Origin: Rhizobium sp. Q54
Lineage (GTDB): Bacteria > Pseudomonadota > Alphaproteobacteria > Rhizobiales > Beijerinckiaceae
Direction of reading: 5' to 3'
Assembly (NCBI GenBank): GCA_945901195.1
Contig: CAMDKB010000051.1
Location: 1 to 14,625 of the forward strand
DNA: 14,625 bases
The notes beneath the pieces were generated by a model. It was given only the letters and a program-made list of their open reading frames with translations, was not told the DNA's origin and made no database searches. Below, piece by piece: positions 1-5,566 of the stretch. Numbering within the stretch: the first letter of the stretch is position 1; each line of letters starts with the position of its first letter. A program made the translations under genes and the position numbers.

Positions 1-552
1 GACCTCAAGGAAGTGAACGACGTTTTCAAGCGCATGGGCGAGGAAGCTGTTGCGACACTTGAAAAGGAAGGCGTGCCGAAAAACCTTTCGGTGATGACGC
101 GTACGGTCGACCTGCGTTATCGCGGTCAGGAATATACCCTGAGCGTCAACGTGCCTGCAGGTGAGTTCGATGCCGCCATGCTGGTAAAGTTGCGGGCTTC
201 ATTCGAGGAATTGCATTATGCGCGTTATCAACATGCAGCACCTGAGGAAGAAGTCGAGATTGTCAATCTGCGCATGTCTTCCGCCGGACGTTTTTCCGAG
301 CAGGATGCGATGTCCTTCAAGCGCATTACGCAAGGTGGCGTGAGCGATGGTGGAAAGTCCCGCAAACGCCGTGTCGTGTTCGAAGACGGCGCTGTGGAAT
401 GCCAGGTCTATCAGCGCGGCAGCCTCACGTCCGGCCAGATCATCGAAGGCCCTGCAGTAATTGAGGAACTTGTCTCGACAACCATTGTGCCGCCAGGCGA
501 TCGCGCGACGATCCACGAATGCGGCGCGATTATCATCGACATCAGGAGCTGA
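1..552 (+). CDS. hyuA: Hydantoinase/oxoprolinase subunit A, C-terminal part (5' end outside window)
   Basis: The reading frame is open from the first base, so the gene starts upstream and only the last 183 codons are present. The visible part has the C-terminal HyuA pattern: a 'VDLRYRGQEYTLSVNVP' strand pair, a 'FEELHYARYQH' helix, then 'VEIVNLRMSSAGR', and an end rich in beta strand containing 'GPAVIEE'. HyuA proteins are the ATP-binding subunit of ATP-dependent hydantoinases, 5-oxoprolinase and the related acetone/acetophenone carboxylases. They are usually close to 700 residues, so about three quarters is missing here. Five bases separate its stop from the start of the B subunit, so the two are co-transcribed and should form a cytoplasmic complex. 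The family is secure; the substrate is not. Confidence 0.9.
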   Translation, partial: DLKEVNDVFKRMGEEAVATLEKEGVPKNLSVMTRTVDLRYRGQEYTLSVNVPAGEFDAAMLVKLRASFEELHYARYQHAAPEEEVEIVNLRMSSAGRFSEQDAMSFKRITQGGVSDGGKSRKRRVVFEDGAVECQVYQRGSLTSGQIIEGPAVIEELVSTTIVPPGDRATIHECGAIIIDIRS

Positions 553-557
553 GCATC

Positions 558-2294
558 ATGACCAATCCTGTAAAGACAAATCCCGTCACTCTGGAAGTGG
601 TGCGCAATGCGCTGGTCGCCTACGCCAACGAAATGGCGACGGTTCTGGTGCGCACTGCCTACAACATGATGATCTTCGAGGTGCATGATTACTGCACCGG
701 CATCGTCGACGTTGAAGGCAATATCATTTCCCAGAACACCGGCGGACTGCCGATCTTTCTTGCCGATCTTGGCGCGGCTGTCGTGGGCGCTGTCGAAATT
801 TATGGCAAGGATGGCTTTGCACCCGGAGATGTTCTGGTCAGCAATGATCCCGTGCTTTGTGGCCAGCATCTCAATAATATCGTCGTGTTCACGCCTTTTT
901 TCTTTGAAGGCGAACTGTTGGCGTTTCTGGCTTCGCGGGCGCATTGGGTCGATGTTGGTTCGGGCAGCAGCGGCTTTGGCTCCACCAGCAGCCAAAGCAT
1001 ATTTGACGAAGGCATTCAGTTGCGCGCCATCAAGATCTACAGCGCGGGCAATCGCAATGAGGAAGCGTTCCGTATCATCAAGGATAACATTCGCTACCCC
1101 GATTCCTCTCTGGGTGATTTGCGGGCGCAGATTGCCGGCTGCAAGCTTGGCGAACGCAGGCTCGGCGACATGTTCGCCAAATACGGCAGGACCACTGTGC
1201 TTGATTGCGTTACAGCCATGTGGGATCAAGCCGAAGCGCTGGCCAGGGCGCGCATCCGCGCCATTCCCAACGGCGTCTATGAGGCCGAATCCTATCTCGA
1301 CAATGATTACGTCGAGCGCGACAAGATTATCCCCATCAAGGTGCGCGTCATCATTGATGACGACGAGATGACTGTCGATTTCAGCGATCTCCCGCTACAG
1401 GTCAAAGGCCCCATAAACTCCGGTCCATCAGGCGGCATCGCCTGCGCGCGCGTGGCTTATAAATGCCTCGTGGCGCCCCATACAGGCGCGACCCAGGGCG
1501 AGTTCAGGCCGCTGAAAGTCAATCTTCCACCGGGCCGTTTGCTGAGCGCCATCAGGCCCGCGCCGATTGGGGGATGGAGCCTGTCAATGCCCACCGTGAT
1601 CGACACGATCCTTCTCGCGTTGGCGCCCGCTCTGCCTGATCTCGTGCCTGCCGGACACAAGGGTGACATGAGCGGCTATGCCATGATGGGACATGACAAG
1701 AGCTGGGGCCGGCCCTACATCTGTCTCAACATCTTCGGCGGCGGCTGGGGCGGCCAGAAGGATCATGACGGCATCAGCGCCGCTGTCTCGATTTGCCAGG
1801 GCAATGTGCACAATGGGCCTGTGGAGGTGCAGGAGGCGTATTATCCCATTATCGTCGATAATCACGAGTTCCTTCAAGACTCATGCGGCAGCGGCAGAAA
1901 TCGTGGGGGCCTCGGCATCGAAATCACCATTCGCAGCGAGGATGACGCCTATCTCAATACCCAGTTCCAGCGCACAGTCATGCCCCCCTGGGGCATTCTG
2001 GGTGGCACCGAGGCCAAGCCCAACGAGATTTTCATCGAGGGGTTGAATGGCGAACACCGGCAAGGCGCCGCAGTGACGCGTCACTTGATCAAACCGGGTG
2101 AGCGCGTCGTCATGCGGACAGGCGGCGGCGGCGGATATGGCGACCCGCTGGAACGTGAAATCGAAAGAGTCGCATCCGATGTGCGGGGCGGTTATATTTC
2201 CGTCAAACGTGCACGCGATGATTACAAGGTCGCCGTGGATAAAAAAGGCAATATTGATGAGGCAGCAACTAAAGCGTTGCGCGCACGCAGTTAG
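558..2294 (+). CDS. hyuB: Hydantoinase/oxoprolinase subunit B
   Basis: This is a 578-residue protein of normal length for the HyuB family, the partner of HyuA in ATP-dependent ring opening of hydantoins or oxoproline, or in related carboxylations. The ATG at 558 is chosen because an AGGAG at 544-548 sits 9 bases upstream. An in-frame ATG at 519 would overlap hyuA and lacks that site. Family landmarks are an N-terminal 'NPVTLEVVRNAL', 'NDPVLCGQHLNNI' with H104, 'RAHWVDVG' with H129 and D132, 'DLRAQIAGCKLGERRL', and the C-terminal 'GGGGGYGDPLEREIERVASD'. The segment after H129/D132 reads GSGSSGFGS, where I recall a GG-type turn in many homologues; this may reflect a substrate subgroup. The reaction (N-methylhydantoinase, caprolactamase-like or carboxylase-like) cannot be decided from the sequence. 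Confidence 0.93.
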   Translation: MTNPVKTNPVTLEVVRNALVAYANEMATVLVRTAYNMMIFEVHDYCTGIVDVEGNIISQNTGGLPIFLADLGAAVVGAVEIYGKDGFAPGDVLVSNDPVLCGQHLNNIVVFTPFFFEGELLAFLASRAHWVDVGSGSSGFGSTSSQSIFDEGIQLRAIKIYSAGNRNEEAFRIIKDNIRYPDSSLGDLRAQIAGCKLGERRLGDMFAKYGRTTVLDCVTAMWDQAEALARARIRAIPNGVYEAESYLDNDYVERDKIIPIKVRVIIDDDEMTVDFSDLPLQVKGPINSGPSGGIACARVAYKCLVAPHTGATQGEFRPLKVNLPPGRLLSAIRPAPIGGWSLSMPTVIDTILLALAPALPDLVPAGHKGDMSGYAMMGHDKSWGRPYICLNIFGGGWGGQKDHDGISAAVSICQGNVHNGPVEVQEAYYPIIVDNHEFLQDSCGSGRNRGGLGIEITIRSEDDAYLNTQFQRTVMPPWGILGGTEAKPNEIFIEGLNGEHRQGAAVTRHLIKPGERVVMRTGGGGGYGDPLEREIERVASDVRGGYISVKRARDDYKVAVDKKGNIDEAATKALRARS

Positions 2295-2305
2295 AATATT
2301 GTTCA

Positions 2306-2330
2306 CCCGGATCGCCCTGGGGCGTCCGGG
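2306..2330 (+). terminator. GC-rich hairpin after hyuB, no T-tract
   Basis: CCCGGA (2306-2311) pairs with TCCGGG (2325-2330), and CGCC (2313-2316) pairs with GGCG (2321-2324) around a 4-base loop, leaving one bulged T. It begins 12 bases after the hyuB stop. No run of T follows, so it is not a canonical Rho-independent terminator. It could be a weak terminator, or an mRNA stabiliser between hyuB and the downstream hydrolase gene. Confidence 0.45.
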
Positions 2331-2356
2331 AGGACATCTGGCAAAATGACGAAGGC

Positions 2357-2370
2357 CCATGAATTCATGG
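2357..2370. promoter_or_regulatory. 14-bp perfect palindrome upstream of the hydrolase gene
   Basis: CCATGAATTCATGG equals its own reverse complement and lies 31 bases before the start codon of the dienelactone-hydrolase-like gene. Its position between an upstream hairpin and the ribosome binding site suits a protein-binding operator. I do not recognise the regulator, and no regulator gene lies in the window. Confidence 0.35.
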
Positions 2371-2401
2371 TCTCAATGAGTTAAAACAAGGAAACTCCAG
2401 C

Positions 2402-3133
2402 ATGCAAATTGAAGCGATACCCTACACCTGCAACGGCAAGAAGTTCGAAGGCCAGCTTTGCTATGATGAAACCGCCAAAGGTCCGCGCGCGCTGTTGCTG
2501 ATGTGTCCGAACTGGGCGGGCGTTACACCGCGCGCTATCGAGATCGGCCGCCAGCTCGCGGCTGAGGGTTACGTCGTGATGGTCGCCGACATGCATGGGC
2601 TCGACCGCCGCCCCACAGGCAGCGAAAACCCGATGGAGTTTCTCGCACCGCTCATTGCCGATCCCAAGGAAACCCGCGCCCGGGTGAATGCTTCAATGGA
2701 TGCCCTGACCAAGGTCGCCGTCGAACGCAAGATCGGAAATCCCACCCAACGCGCCGCGATGGGTTATTGCTTCGGCGGCTCCAATGTTCTCGATCTCGCA
2801 CGCTCGGGCGCTGATGTCGCTGCAGTGGTCAGCTATCACGGCAATCTCGGCACGAACATGGAAGCCAAGGCCGGTGAAGTGAAGGCGCATATCCTCGTCG
2901 TGCATGGCGCCGACGATCCGATCGCCCCCAAGAGCGACCGCGACGCAGTGGAAGCCGAAATGCGCGCGGCAGGCGCCAGCTGGACAGTTCTGGCTTTCGG
3001 TGGTGTGGTGCATAATTTCACCGATCCATCCGCCAACCGTCTGCCCAACGCACAATTTGCCGCCCATGCCTATCGCTACGGCTATTCGCTGGGCCACGCA
3101 TTTATCGCCGACGCGATTGCGGGCAAAATGTAG
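2402..3133 (+). CDS. Dienelactone hydrolase family protein
   Basis: This is a 243-residue alpha/beta hydrolase, predicted cytoplasmic, with no signal peptide. The nucleophile elbow is G121-Y-C123-F-G-G-S, i.e. cysteine rather than serine, as in carboxymethylenebutenolidase (EC 3.1.1.45). The acid is D171 or D172 in 'VVHGADDPIAP' and the histidine is H204 in 'FGGVVHNFTDP'. This spacing closely matches the Cys-Asp-His triad of the Pseudomonas enzyme. The start is supported by an AAGGAA at 2388-2393. The family hydrolyses dienelactones in chlorocatechol breakdown, but many members act on other esters or lactones. No catechol dioxygenase or maleylacetate reductase is near, so classical chlorocatechol chemistry is unlikely here. 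The gene follows hyuB after 107 bases and may share its transcript. Confidence 0.9.
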   Translation: MQIEAIPYTCNGKKFEGQLCYDETAKGPRALLLMCPNWAGVTPRAIEIGRQLAAEGYVVMVADMHGLDRRPTGSENPMEFLAPLIADPKETRARVNASMDALTKVAVERKIGNPTQRAAMGYCFGGSNVLDLARSGADVAAVVSYHGNLGTNMEAKAGEVKAHILVVHGADDPIAPKSDRDAVEAEMRAAGASWTVLAFGGVVHNFTDPSANRLPNAQFAAHAYRYGYSLGHAFIADAIAGKM

Positions 3134-3153
3134 GCCTCGCACGCGCATTTGAT

Positions 3154-3181
3154 TTGTCAGGCTGGCGCGCCGTGTCATGAT
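3154..3181 (+). promoter_or_regulatory. Candidate sigma-70 promoter for the methyltransferase gene
   Basis: TTGTCA (3154-3159, five of six to the -35 consensus) and CATGAT (3176-3181, four of six to the -10) are separated by 16 bases. They would start transcription about 35 bases before the ATG at 3224. The match is modest and such pairs occur by chance. Confidence 0.25.
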
Positions 3182-3223
3182 GGCGCGCAAGCGGCCAGAC
3201 CGCAGCTTTCGGGAGGATTGAAC

Positions 3224-3958
3224 ATGTTCGCAAGATTTTGCCGATTTGGTTTGGCCGTTTCGTTTGGTGCAGCGCTGGGATTGTCCATTGCGGCAAATCC
3301 GGTGCAGGCGCAGGATTACAAGGGGCTCCTGGCTGCGCCTGATCGCAGCGATGCGGATCGCCAGAATGGCACCAAGCGCGATGCCCTGAAGCTTCTGGAA
3401 TTTGTCGCGCCGAAAACTGGTATGCGCGTACTCGATATGGGCGCAGGCGGCGGCTACAGCACCGAATTGATGGCCCGCGCAGTCGGCTTGAGCGGCAAGG
3501 TCTGGGGCCAACACAACAAACTATCCGAGCGGTATTTGGCGCGCATGGCGACCCCGGCGATGGCGAGCAGCACGGGTGTTGAGCGCCCGTTCGACAGTCC
3601 AGTTCCCGATGGCGTTCGCGATCTTGATCTCATCACGTTCTTCTTTGTCTATCATGACACGACCTTCATGGAGGTCGATCGCGCCAAGATGAACAAGGCG
3701 ATGTTTGATGCCTTGAAACCCGGCGGATTCCTCGTAATCGCCGATCACTCCGCGCGTCCTGGCGAAGGGACTACTGTCGGCAAGACCACGCATCGCATTG
3801 AGGAAAGCACCTTGAAAGCGGAAGTTGAAGCTGCTGGTTTCAAGCTCACCGCCACTGGTGATTTCCTGCGCAATCCCGATGATCCCCGCACCGTCGCCGT
3901 GCATCGCTCGGGCATTCGCAACGATGAGTTTGTGCTGAAATTCCAAAAGCCCATATGA
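3224..3958 (+). CDS. Exported class I SAM-dependent methyltransferase-like protein
   Basis: This is a 244-residue protein. The ATG at 3224 has a strong GGGAGGA at 3211-3217, 6 bases upstream; the longer in-frame start at 3149 has no such support. Residues 1-29 form a signal peptide: Arg at positions 4 and 7, a hydrophobic stretch at about 8-22, and a likely cut after V27-Q-A29. The mature part holds a Rossmann methyltransferase fold: motif I 'VLDMGAGGGYSTEL' (69-82), an aspartate-rich strand 'DLDLITFFFVYHD' (133-145), and 'LKPGGFLVIADHS' (164-176). It resembles the group described as predicted methyltransferases (COG4798), whose members often carry export signals. The substrate is unknown. 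A periplasmic SAM enzyme is puzzling because SAM is cytoplasmic. Its functional link to the neighbouring catabolic genes is uncertain. Confidence 0.85.
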   Translation: MFARFCRFGLAVSFGAALGLSIAANPVQAQDYKGLLAAPDRSDADRQNGTKRDALKLLEFVAPKTGMRVLDMGAGGGYSTELMARAVGLSGKVWGQHNKLSERYLARMATPAMASSTGVERPFDSPVPDGVRDLDLITFFFVYHDTTFMEVDRAKMNKAMFDALKPGGFLVIADHSARPGEGTTVGKTTHRIEESTLKAEVEAAGFKLTATGDFLRNPDDPRTVAVHRSGIRNDEFVLKFQKPI

Positions 3959-3977
3959 GGGAATAGGCACAAACTTT

Positions 3978-3996
3978 CCACGCGCATCCTTCGCCC
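3978..3996 (+). repeat. 19-bp direct repeat, copy 1
   Basis: The 19 bases starting CCACGCGCATCC and ending TTCGCCC are identical to 4237-4255. The copy overlaps the left arm of the hairpin at 3988-4010. Confidence 0.85.
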
Positions 3997-4010
3997 CTGC
4001 CGGGCGAAGG
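3988..4010. repeat. Hairpin, CCTTCGCCC / GGGCGAAGG, RIME-like arm
   Basis: Nine perfect base pairs (3988-3996 with 4002-4010) enclose a 5-base loop, 30 bases after the methyltransferase stop. No T-tract follows. It may act as a terminator or mRNA 3' end for the methyltransferase gene. The same stem, with one compensated base pair, recurs at 4206-4228. Confidence 0.6.
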
Positions 4011-4013
4011 TGG

Positions 4014-4063
4014 CTCGCCATAGGGCGTTGTTAGACGCCCGTCTCACCACGGGCTATGGCGAG
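4014..4063. repeat. Inverted repeat with two internal hairpins (three-way-junction shape)
   Basis: CTCGCCATAG (4014-4023) is the exact complement of CTATGGCGAG (4054-4063). Inside, GGCGT (4024-4028) pairs with ACGCC (4035-4039). CCCGT (4038-4042) can pair with ACGGG (4049-4053), overlapping the first hairpin by two bases. The function is unknown; it may be a cruciform DNA repeat or a structured RNA. Confidence 0.6.
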
Positions 4064-4111
4064 ACAAATGCGGGGGAAGCGCGCAGCGCTATTGTCTTCG
4101 CACACATGATG

Positions 4112-4141
4112 TTGCGGTGTTAAAGTAAAAACACGTATATT
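4112..4141 (+). promoter_or_regulatory. Candidate sigma-70 promoter in the AT-rich stretch
   Basis: TTGCGG (4112-4117) and TATATT (4136-4141) are spaced by 18 bases within the only clearly AT-rich part of the block. It would give the Rieske mRNA a leader of roughly 195 bases that contains the RIME-like hairpins. The evidence is a consensus match only. Confidence 0.3.
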
Positions 4142-4176
4142 TTTATTTGATTTCAACCCCGCATGCGCTTCGCGCG

Positions 4177-4228
4177 CCCCCTCATCCCCGCGCCTCCGGC
4201 GGGGACCTTCTCCCGCCAGGGGAGAAGG
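4177..4228. repeat. RIME-like intergenic palindromic repeat
   Basis: The element reads CCCCTCATCC, then a CCCCGC/GCGGGG hairpin (4186-4191 with 4199-4204), then a CCTTCTCCC/GGGAGAAGG hairpin (4206-4214 with 4220-4228, loop of 5). This arrangement closely resembles the rhizobial intergenic mosaic elements (RIME1) known from Rhizobium and Sinorhizobium. When translated, such repeats give spurious 'PLAGEGPRRRGDEG'-type peptides, as happens here on the minus strand. Confidence 0.65.
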
Positions 4229-4236
4229 ATCAACCA

Positions 4237-4255
4237 CCACGCGCATCCTTCGCCC
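4237..4255 (+). repeat. 19-bp direct repeat, copy 2
   Basis: This is identical to 3978-3996. Its last bases (CCTTCGCCC, 4247-4255) could also pair with GGGCGAAGG at 4002-4010, as a long-range alternative to the local hairpin. Confidence 0.85.
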
Positions 4256-4286
4256 TCCGTCCATTTTATTCCCGTGCAGGTTTGGT

Positions 4287-4302
4287 CTATATTGAAGTAT
4301 AG
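4287..4302. promoter_or_regulatory. Dyad CTATA-N6-TATAG upstream of the Rieske gene
   Basis: Two perfect 5-base arms (4287-4291 and 4298-4302) lie 42 bases before the oxygenase ATG. The dyad includes a TATATT (4288-4293) that could be a -10 element, although no good -35 is seen at the right distance. An operator overlapping a promoter is a reasonable guess and nothing more. Confidence 0.3.
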
Positions 4303-4344
4303 CCGCAGGCACGCCAGCAACAGACAGATCATCGAGAGCACACC

Positions 4345-5526
4345 ATGACCATGATCGGGCATAACACGAGCGAACAAAAGCCTCGCAGCCGCTATGATGT
4401 CGATCTGGCGACCACCAACCCCGGCACGCCCGGCGGCATTTTCATTCGCCAGTTCTGGATTGCCGTGCACGATAGTGCTGCGCTTCCTGCGGGGCGCGCC
4501 TTGCCCATTCGTATCATGGGCGAAAACTTCACCATCTATCGTGGGACATCCGGCAAGCCTCAGGTGGTGGCCAATCGCTGTCCCCATCGTGGTGCGCAGA
4601 TGCATCTTGGTTGGGTCGAGAATGACGATATCCGCTGTGTCTATCATGGCTGGAAATTTGATTGCTCCGGCAAGTGCGTTGAACAACCAGCCGAAGAAGA
4701 AGGCTTTAACGAGAAGGTCAACATCCGCACCTATCCCACTGGTGAACATATGGGACTGATCTTCGCATATTTCGGCGAAGGCGAGGCGCCGCATTTTCCG
4801 CCCTTTCCCGAGCCCGCTGGCAAAGGCGTGATCGAGGTGCGCCCGTCCACGCCGGTGCCCTGCAATTACCTTCAATGCTTTGAAAACAGCATGGATGAGG
4901 TGCATGTCGCCTTTACGCACTCGCCTGGCGGCTCGCATGCGAAGATTGCCTATGATTTGCCAATCATCACAGCCGAAGAACGCGACTGGGGCATGATGCG
5001 CTATGGCAAGCGCAAGAACGGTCAGGTCCGCGAGACGCTGCACCTTGCCCCCAACGCGGTGCGTGTCCTTGTGCCGCCGAATTTCGGCATGGATGGCGTA
5101 GGCGGCTGGCCGGACATGGTGTTGATCTTCACGCCCGTGGACGATGAGAACTGCCGCTGGTTCGCCACAAGCAAGGTATTCGCAACGGGCGAAGAATTGC
5201 AGCGCTATCACGAGAAGCGCAAGGATATGCTGACAAAGCTCGAAACAGCGCGGCCCATTCTTGATGTCGTCGACGATATCTGGAGCGGCAAACTCGTTTA
5301 CGAAGATGTGCGCCATCCCATGCTTGCGCGCGTGCAGGATATTGCCGTGCAGGCAGGGCAGGGGGCGATTGCCAATCGCGAGAGCGAGTTTCTCGGTCGC
5401 TCTGATGCTGGCATTGTTGCATGGCGGCGCATTCTGGCGCGCGAATTGCGCACGATTACCGAAGGCGGCGCGGCGAAAAAATGGTCGCCTCTGCCCGCAG
5501 ATATCAACCCCGTGATGGGCGCATAA
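4345..5526 (+). CDS. Rieske non-haem iron oxygenase, alpha (catalytic) subunit
   Basis: This is a 393-residue protein, predicted cytoplasmic. The N-terminal Rieske domain binds a 2Fe-2S cluster through C79-P-H81 and C98-V-Y-H101, with the typical 'CVYHGWKFD'. The catalytic domain has the mononuclear iron motif E180-N-S-M-D184-E-V-H187-x4-H192. The third ligand is probably D332 in 'VQDIAVQAGQG'. The downstream 'ESEFLGRSDAGI' and 'RRIL' are typical of the phthalate 4,5-dioxygenase/3-chlorobenzoate dioxygenase branch. Such enzymes hydroxylate aromatic or N-heterocyclic acids, or demethylate ethers, using electrons from a reductase. No reductase or ferredoxin gene lies nearby. The ATG at 4345 has a weak GAGA at 4334-4337; a second ATG at 4351 is possible. 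The gene converges on the GMC dehydrogenase gene with a 40-base gap. Confidence 0.92.
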   Translation: MTMIGHNTSEQKPRSRYDVDLATTNPGTPGGIFIRQFWIAVHDSAALPAGRALPIRIMGENFTIYRGTSGKPQVVANRCPHRGAQMHLGWVENDDIRCVYHGWKFDCSGKCVEQPAEEEGFNEKVNIRTYPTGEHMGLIFAYFGEGEAPHFPPFPEPAGKGVIEVRPSTPVPCNYLQCFENSMDEVHVAFTHSPGGSHAKIAYDLPIITAEERDWGMMRYGKRKNGQVRETLHLAPNAVRVLVPPNFGMDGVGGWPDMVLIFTPVDDENCRWFATSKVFATGEELQRYHEKRKDMLTKLETARPILDVVDDIWSGKLVYEDVRHPMLARVQDIAVQAGQGAIANRESEFLGRSDAGIVAWRRILARELRTITEGGAAKKWSPLPADINPVMGA

Positions 5527-5566
5527 AAACAACGGGCGGGGCTTTGACTTCCGCGCCGCGCTTTAT

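Larger units (their letters stand above)
3959..4344. other. Intergenic block rich in palindromes between the methyltransferase and Rieske genes
   Basis: No convincing gene is present in these 386 bases. From left to right the block holds a 9-bp-stem hairpin (3988-4010), a 10-bp inverted repeat enclosing two smaller hairpins (4014-4063), a further paired segment (4059-4101), an AT-rich stretch (about 4118-4155), a RIME-like repeat with two hairpins (about 4177-4228), and a short dyad (4287-4302). A 19-base direct repeat flanks most of it (3978-3996 and 4237-4255). The short reading frames across it are made of repeat sequence. Confidence 0.8.

Noticed and set aside
411..1229. 272-codon open frame on the minus strand over hyuA/hyuB
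   Set aside because: It crosses two coding regions that match the hydantoinase family throughout and has no motif of its own.
4030..4036. GTTAGAC inside the inverted repeat, resembling an integron attC core (GTTRRRY)
   Set aside because: Only one core is present, with no paired second core at attC spacing, no cassette and no integrase. A 7-base degenerate match is expected by chance.
4153..5532. 459-codon open frame on the minus strand across the Rieske gene
   Set aside because: It is the antisense shadow of a clear oxygenase gene. Its start of translation and its N- and C-terminal parts show no family motif, and its end consists of translated RIME repeat.
5531..5566. Possible bidirectional terminator between the convergent Rieske and GMC genes
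   Set aside because: Only a short stem (GGCG with CGCC, plus a bulge) can form and there is no real T-tract, so a terminator cannot be supported.
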